A stretch of DNA of 32,413 nt from positions 1 to 32,413 of the IMG/VR virus record IMGVR_UViG_3300044766_000011, one strand, 5' to 3'. Source of the stretch: a virus. This document shows positions 28,831-32,413 of the stretch, piece after piece (within the stretch, counting starts at the first letter, position 1; every line of letters begins with the position of its first letter). The notes under the pieces were generated by a model. The model saw only the letters and a program-made list of their open reading frames with translations, was not told the origin of the DNA and ran no database searches. The position numbers and the translations under genes were made by a program.

Positions 28831-30212
28831 GGACGCATCCCTGCGAATTTGTTGAAAACTTCGAACATGTTTACGTCATTGATGGATTCGTAAAACGCCC
28901 CGGACAGCGCATCCACTATGTCGTCGTGCCCACTGTTTTTAGGCGGCGGGAACGAATCAAGCTCATCGAAAAATTCTTTGTTCCATGGGGCGCGAAGCAC
29001 TCGAATGTTTCCGGCCTCGGCCTGGGCTGAAACGGGTTTGGCTCTTGTGGCTTTGTCGGCACCTGTCTTGTAAACCGAGACGTCGTATCCCGGCAACATG
29101 CGGACAAATGTTTCAGCTTCGCCAACCCCAGCACTTCCAGGGTCTTGCTGGGCGACGATCTTCGTAGACTGTCCATCGTGAGAGGCTACGGCACGAATTA
29201 GGTTTTCAACCTGCCCCGGTGTATCCCTCAGCGATCTCAAGTCACCGATAACATACGTCCCATTTGCATATCTGTAAAGTTTTATGCCTCTCGTCCAATC
29301 GGGGTCATTATTCGACGGGTTGGGTTTTGTGGCCGCCCGGTCCCACGAACGGACAACCTCGGACCATCCGCCGGGTATCGCATCCACGAGGGGGAACCAT
29401 TCGCGCCGGAAGAAATTGCCCGCAGTCGCACGTATATTCCAGTTTCCGCCCAGAAGCCTTTCACGGTCAACTTTCTGCAAAACCTCAATTCTCGACTTAT
29501 AGGTCGGATCTGATTTAATCAGGATTTTATTGTCCGACAGTTTCGCGGGGATGAACGTGAAAGACATGGGGGTGAATTCTTTCCCGTATTTTTCGGTTAA
29601 TTCCTTTCGGCTGTTCCCCCACTCAATTTTGTCCTCAATTCGTAGGAAATAACGGATTTTCCCAGAACGTTCAGCGATTGGGTATCCATCGGGACCAATC
29701 CACCAATCAATCAGGCCGCGCACAAATGAATCAGGGTCGGGGTTGCATGTGGCTCTCAACCTTCCGGGTATTCCGGTCATGGACCTCATCCGGGAAAACA
29801 TGTACCAGAATTGCGGCTCCAAAAAGTGCGTCAATTCGTCAAACCCGATGTAAGGGACCTGAGCCCCTTGGTAGATATAACAATCCTTTTCATATTCCAG
29901 GTGATTAAATTTCATCGACATGCCGGAAGGGAAAACGCAATCAAGAACATGTTCGCGAAGACTTCCATTGCACATCGAATAAAGGTTTCGGGCCGTGTCC
30001 CACAATCCGCCGGGGTTTGTTATCTGCGTGGTATTTCTGCGGAAAATAAGGCCCCGGAATCCTCCGCACTCAATATCCCTCAGCGGATCAAGCAAAAGAG
30101 AATATGTTTTGCCTCCCCCTGCGGCACCCCCATAAATTGCAACGGTGGCGGGAGTAGACAGGAACTGGGTTTGTGGTCCAGGCTGAGGTCCAATGTAAAT
30201 CTCTTCGGTCAT
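28827..30212 (-). CDS. terL: Terminase large subunit
   Basis: The 461-aa protein has a Walker A GGAAGGGKT at residues 28-36, a FRRNTTQI coupling segment, Walker B YIGFDEL near 122-128 with the catalytic Glu following Asp, then LRATCNPDP (motif III). The nuclease domain shows VRSWDRAAT near 278, VAQQDPGS, and SGHDDIVDALSGAF near 435, giving the acidic RNase H-like residues. It packages DNA into the prohead. It is coupled to the small subunit by an ATGA overlap. Confidence 0.95.
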   Translation of the reverse strand: MTEEIYIGPQPGPQTQFLSTPATVAIYGGAAGGGKTYSLLLDPLRDIECGGFRGLIFRRNTTQITNPGGLWDTARNLYSMCNGSLREHVLDCVFPSGMSMKFNHLEYEKDCYIYQGAQVPYIGFDELTHFLEPQFWYMFSRMRSMTGIPGRLRATCNPDPDSFVRGLIDWWIGPDGYPIAERSGKIRYFLRIEDKIEWGNSRKELTEKYGKEFTPMSFTFIPAKLSDNKILIKSDPTYKSRIEVLQKVDRERLLGGNWNIRATAGNFFRREWFPLVDAIPGGWSEVVRSWDRAATKPNPSNNDPDWTRGIKLYRYANGTYVIGDLRSLRDTPGQVENLIRAVASHDGQSTKIVAQQDPGSAGVGEAETFVRMLPGYDVSVYKTGADKATRAKPVSAQAEAGNIRVLRAPWNKEFFDELDSFPPPKNSGHDDIVDALSGAFYESINDVNMFEVFNKFAGMRP

Positions 30213-30598
30213 GCCTCATTTTTAGGCTCAAATCCATTTTTTGGCAACGTAATATTTACCCTCACGGCGTTTCCTTCGACGGACAATTCGTCTTTCACCT
30301 TCCCCACAATACGATTCATCACTTTGTCCCAACTGTCGGCATCGCCTTTTTCAATGCTCTTGATAACCAGAGAGGCTACCCAAACCTGAAGAATCGAAGC
30401 TTTCGGGTCTTTGACAATGGCTCTTATCTGATCGATGTTCCCCTTGACCAGCCACGACGCACACTCCGCAAGCTCGGCTTTTGTCAGTCGGCGCAAGCGT
30501 TTCTGTTCTTCGGTTTCTACCGGTTTTCCGCCAGGATTTCCGCTTTTACCCGGCTTAAATTGATATTCTTTTGGTGGATGCGGATTTCCTTTTGCCAT
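30209..30598 (-). CDS. Terminase small subunit-like, DUF5681-type N-terminus
   Basis: The 129-aa protein opens with YQFKPGKSGNPGGKP, the F-pGqSGNPkGRP box of DUF5681 proteins that often precede terminase genes. Residues 30-90 are helical (RLRRLTKAELAECASWLVKG, ILQVWVASLVIKSIEKGD). No classical HTH is clear. Position directly before terL supports the packaging role. The GTAGGATAAA leader is modest; transcription probably starts at the promoter at 30675-30647. Confidence 0.7.
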   Translation of the reverse strand: MAKGNPHPPKEYQFKPGKSGNPGGKPVETEEQKRLRRLTKAELAECASWLVKGNIDQIRAIVKDPKASILQVWVASLVIKSIEKGDADSWDKVMNRIVGKVKDELSVEGNAVRVNITLPKNGFEPKNEA

Positions 30599-30646
30599 TT
30601 TATCCTACCGTTTTACTGATTTTGTGGAAAATATTGGGATATTTGA

Positions 30647-30675
30647 ATCATACCCTTTCTGGTTCGCTTAGGCAA
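30647..30675 (-). promoter_or_regulatory. Candidate late promoter upstream of the terminase genes
   Basis: TTGCCT (30675-30670), 17 bases, TATGAT (30652-30647) on the minus strand, about 50 bases before the small terminase start. Spacing is optimal and the -10 box good. It lies at the boundary of the accessory operon and the packaging/virion operon. Confidence 0.5.
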
Positions 30676-30683
30676 TTTTTACT

Positions 30684-30749
30684 TTAGTCTCCGACATGAT
30701 CATCGATGGGCAGTGTCGCTATATCCAAAATGGCTTCAAACAATCTCAT
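30684..30749 (-). CDS. 21-aa ORF coupled to the VRR-NUC gene
   Basis: The ATG at 30749 overlaps the VRR-NUC stop as ATGA, like every junction in this operon. The product is MRLFEAILDIATLPIDDHVGD. The stretch DIATLPID recalls the DvvtLPvdVvkD core of small, very common phage proteins of unknown function, here apparently shortened. Translation is plausible from the coupling but unproven. Confidence 0.4.
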   Translation of the reverse strand: MRLFEAILDIATLPIDDHVGD

Positions 30750-31189
30750 TTCATCCTCTCCTTGTACTTTTGAATGGTTTCCTTGGCTTCGTCGAATCCT
30801 TTACACACGCAAGCTAAATATCCTATTCGGTTCAGCGCTTCAATCCATTCAAGCTGTTCGAAGGAAGTAACGCTTCCGTGTTCCCGCTTCATTTCGATGA
30901 ATAATCCGAGGAAAACACCGTTACGGCCTGGAATGAATAGGTCCGGCACCCCGCTTGTCCGCCCCTCAGACTTAAAATGATTCACTGATCCGTAAGACAT
31001 TTTACCAGCGTTGGGGATCGCAAAAATGGATTTAGAACCGTACTGCGCTCGGCACCACTGGACAACGCGTGACTGCTCGATGTGTTCTGTGGGGCAAGTG
31101 GATTTTTTACTAGTTCCCCCGATCTTTTCCACTACGTTTGAGGCGCGGGATTCGGTGGGCGAGTATGGACGACCTAGGGCTTTTTTCAT
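30746..31189 (-). CDS. VRR-NUC domain nuclease
   Basis: Residues ~35-140 of the 147-aa protein carry EHIEQSRVVQWCRAQYG, IFAIPNAGKMS, FKSEGRTSGVPDLFIPG, LFIEMKREHGSVTSFEQLEWIEALNRIGY: the E--q--v--w, iPN-g, K-eG---GvPDl, -iEmK---g--s--Q VRR-NUC signature with the PD-(D/E)xK-type D and ExK residues. Such phage enzymes act as structure-specific nucleases, perhaps resolving DNA before packaging. It overlaps both neighbours by ATGA. Confidence 0.9.
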   Translation of the reverse strand: MKKALGRPYSPTESRASNVVEKIGGTSKKSTCPTEHIEQSRVVQWCRAQYGSKSIFAIPNAGKMSYGSVNHFKSEGRTSGVPDLFIPGRNGVFLGLFIEMKREHGSVTSFEQLEWIEALNRIGYLACVCKGFDEAKETIQKYKERMK

Positions 31190-31308
31190 TCGTTTTCTCC
31201 TGGTTCTTCTTCTGTGTCATATTCTTGGGTGCATTCGTCACACAACGAATAATCTCCCCGTCTGTTCAAAGGCCCAACGCTTTTACACATGTCGCAAGGT
31301 CCGTTCAT
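31186..31308 (-). CDS. 40-aa zinc-knuckle peptide
   Basis: The product starts MNGPCDMCKSVGPLNRRG and continues with DYSLCDECTQEYD, giving CxxC...CxxC, a likely single-zinc ribbon, followed by an acidic tail (TEEEPGE). It is linked to both neighbours by ATGA overlaps. Small phage zinc peptides of this kind often bind host proteins or nucleic acids. No specific function can be given. Confidence 0.65.
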   Translation of the reverse strand: MNGPCDMCKSVGPLNRRGDYSLCDECTQEYDTEEEPGENE

Positions 31309-31475
31309 TTCAACATCTCCGGGTTCTCGTGGATGTTTCCGATTACCAAGACTGTCAATGATCCAAGCGGGGTGTAATGATTTTCGTCGTATTCCAAGGG
31401 CGCATAGTAACCCAAAAGATCATCATTCCATTTTTTTTCGTTAGCGTTCAATCCTCTGAATTTTATGTTTCTCAT
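31305..31475 (-). CDS. YopX-like short protein, 56 aa
   Basis: The start MRNIKFRGLNANEKKW matches the MreIKFRg--------W opening of phage YopX-domain proteins, which are normally 120-150 aa. The rest (LLGYYAPLEYDENHYTPLGS, then VIGNIHENPEML) keeps the ending v-GNi-enPel of that family but lacks most of the middle, so this looks like an internally shortened member. It is coupled to MazG-like and zinc-peptide genes by ATGA. Confidence 0.65.
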   Translation of the reverse strand: MRNIKFRGLNANEKKWNDDLLGYYAPLEYDENHYTPLGSLTVLVIGNIHENPEMLK

Positions 31476-31933
31476 TTCAGTAATTCCCCCAGTCTGCGTA
31501 TTTTTTCATTTTTCCAAAGGTCTATCTTCTCGTTGCCCCAGTATTCCCGCATCTGAGAGATGATGATTTCAACGTCCGCAATCTCCTCAAAAAAGTTTGG
31601 GATTGCATCACCCTTGCGTCGTTTGACTTTGTTCGTAGCTACAATCAATTCGGCACACTCTTCCTGTAGCATGCACATCTGATCATCAATTCCGAAACGA
31701 TCCACCGCGTCTTTTACTATTTTCCTTTCACTTGCTGATCCAACTTGTCCAATATAATTTTGACCTAACTGATATGCCCAGCTCAAAATCCTTAATCTGT
31801 TTTTTGCAACATCTTTTTTATATGGTCCAAAAAACTCCCCATCTTCCCAGATTGGTCCGGGTACAATAACCCAAGTATTTTCTGCTTTATCCCACACGCG
31901 CATTTTAAAGTAATTCGGTTCGTTACTGTTCAT
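31472..31933 (-). CDS. MazG-like NTP pyrophosphohydrolase
   Basis: The 153-aa protein starts at 31933, where ATGA overlaps the stop of the repeat-protein gene. The C-terminal half has MLQEECAELIVATNKVKRRKG and FFEEIADVEIIISQM, the EExxE and ExxD metal-binding boxes of the all-alpha NTP-PPase (MazG/dUTPase-like) superfamily. Phage members clean the nucleotide pool or alter ppGpp signalling. The N-terminal ~60 residues (KMRVWDKAENTWVIVPG) are an extra beta part of unknown role. The ribosome site TGGGGGAAAAA lies in the upstream repeat gene. Confidence 0.8.
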   Translation of the reverse strand: MNSNEPNYFKMRVWDKAENTWVIVPGPIWEDGEFFGPYKKDVAKNRLRILSWAYQLGQNYIGQVGSASERKIVKDAVDRFGIDDQMCMLQEECAELIVATNKVKRRKGDAIPNFFEEIADVEIIISQMREYWGNEKIDLWKNEKIRRLGELLK

Positions 31934-32413
31934 TTTTTCCCCCAGGGGTTTTTCACGATTTCTCGGATTTGGTCGGCCTGCCACTTGCGCTCCGCCGCAC
32001 TCACCGCACTCGCCGCCCAATACGCCGCACTCGCCGCCCTCACCGCCGCACTCACCGCACTCGCCTCACTCGCCGACGCCCAATACGCCGCCCTCACCGC
32101 CGCCCTCACCGCCGCCCAATACGCCGACCAATACGCCGCACTCGCCGCACTCGCCTCACTCGACGCATCCGACGCACTCGCCGCACTCGCCGCACTCTCT
32201 GCCGTCCGGTCTTCTCCACTCAGCCATTTGTCCGCCCACTCGTTCCACTCGGGATCGCGGCAAACGTGTTTTACGCACGTTATCGCAATCTCTACCGCCT
32301 GCTCTTGCGTGAGATTTTCCGTGTGATTGAGCAACCACAGCATCCAGTCCGACCGCTCGCAGTTATCGTACACGCCGCACAGTGAGTCCTGCGTTTTGGC
32401 CCACGCCAACCCG
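31930..32413 (-). CDS. Ala/Tyr/Trp-repeat phage protein, copy B (5' end beyond window)
   Basis: The open frame runs off the right edge; by comparison with copy A about 18 N-terminal residues are missing. The visible part begins GLAWAKTQDSLCGVYDNCERSDWMLWLLN, keeps CVKHVCRDPEWNEWADKWLSGEDR, then enters the AS/AAYW/AVRAA repeats and ends ERKWQADQIREIVKNPWGKK. Identity to copy A is high in the head and tail; repeat number and order differ. The stop overlaps the MazG-like start. Function unknown. Confidence 0.8.
   Translation of the reverse strand, partial: GLAWAKTQDSLCGVYDNCERSDWMLWLLNHTENLTQEQAVEIAITCVKHVCRDPEWNEWADKWLSGEDRTAESAASAASASDASSEASAASAAYWSAYWAAVRAAVRAAYWASASEASAVSAAVRAASAAYWAASAVSAAERKWQADQIREIVKNPWGKK
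31985..32205 (-). repeat. Imperfect tandem repeats inside copy B
   Basis: The same CGCCGCACTCGCC and CCAATACGCCG type units as at 61-290, here in different order and with CTCACCGC variants. The irregular order compared with copy A points to repeated slippage or unequal exchange in either gene. Confidence 0.85.

Noticed and set aside
31969-32385. Long Arg-rich and Ala-rich plus-strand open frames over the repeat
   Set aside because: They arise because the repeat units lack stops in most frames. Only the minus-strand frame carries the conserved head and tail domains shared with the copy at 555-1.
1-32413. Circular complete genome
   Set aside because: There is no terminal direct overlap, and joining the ends breaks the reading frame of the repeat-protein gene. 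Replication and regulatory genes are missing.

Overview
The window is the late (virion and lysis) half of a tailed bacteriophage genome, a Caudoviricetes phage with a contractile tail. Everything I can support as a gene lies on the minus strand, so the functional order runs from high to low coordinates. The host cannot be named from this sequence. A GH19-type endolysin and several Sec-type signal peptides fit a Gram-negative-like bacterium, but that is inference. No integrase, repressor, polymerase or replication gene was seen, so lifestyle is open.

Layout, right to left. (1) 32413-30684: a tightly coupled accessory operon with ATGA stop/start overlaps: an Ala/Tyr/Trp-repeat protein cut by the window edge, a MazG-like pyrophosphohydrolase, a YopX-like fragment, a 40-aa zinc-knuckle protein, a VRR-NUC nuclease and a 21-aa ORF. 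(2) A sigma70-like promoter at 30675-30647, then DNA packaging and head: terminase small and large subunits, DUF1073-type portal, an HTH protein, a Mu gpF-like head protein, a DUF2213 protease with a nested scaffold, an Ig-like decoration protein and a DUF2184-type major capsid protein followed by a terminator. (3) 22554-20492: connector and neck proteins. (4) 20479-16782: sheath, tube, tail chaperone with a probable -1 frameshift product, and a short tape measure. (5) 16780-11580: baseplate (Dit-like, plug-like, hub, Gp138-type spike, gp25-like, J-like, DUF2612-like). (6) 11578-7699: tail fibre and three proteins with N-terminal signal or anchor segments. (7) 7698-4680: lysis region (membrane/coiled-coil protein, GH19 endolysin), a CAU tRNA with an initiator-like C1-A72 mismatch, a papain-like cysteine peptidase and a membrane protein ending in a strong terminator. 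(8) 4329-2197: an AT-rich cassette with its own terminator, operator-like palindrome and consensus promoter, encoding an SPL-like radical SAM enzyme, a ParB/Srx-fold protein, a Trm1-like Rossmann methyltransferase and a zinc-finger peptide. (9) 2196-1: a non-coding region, small unknown genes with a duplicated two-hairpin leader, then a decayed and a nearly full copy of the same Ala/Tyr/Trp-repeat gene family that also occupies the right edge.

The structural genes form one coherent virion assembly line. The most unusual parts are the radical SAM/ParB/methyltransferase cassette (candidate nucleic-acid modification system), the dispersed repeat-protein family that is translationally coupled to different downstream genes, the initiator-like tRNA, and the duplicated leader RNA. 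All family names come from motif recognition by eye; no search was run.
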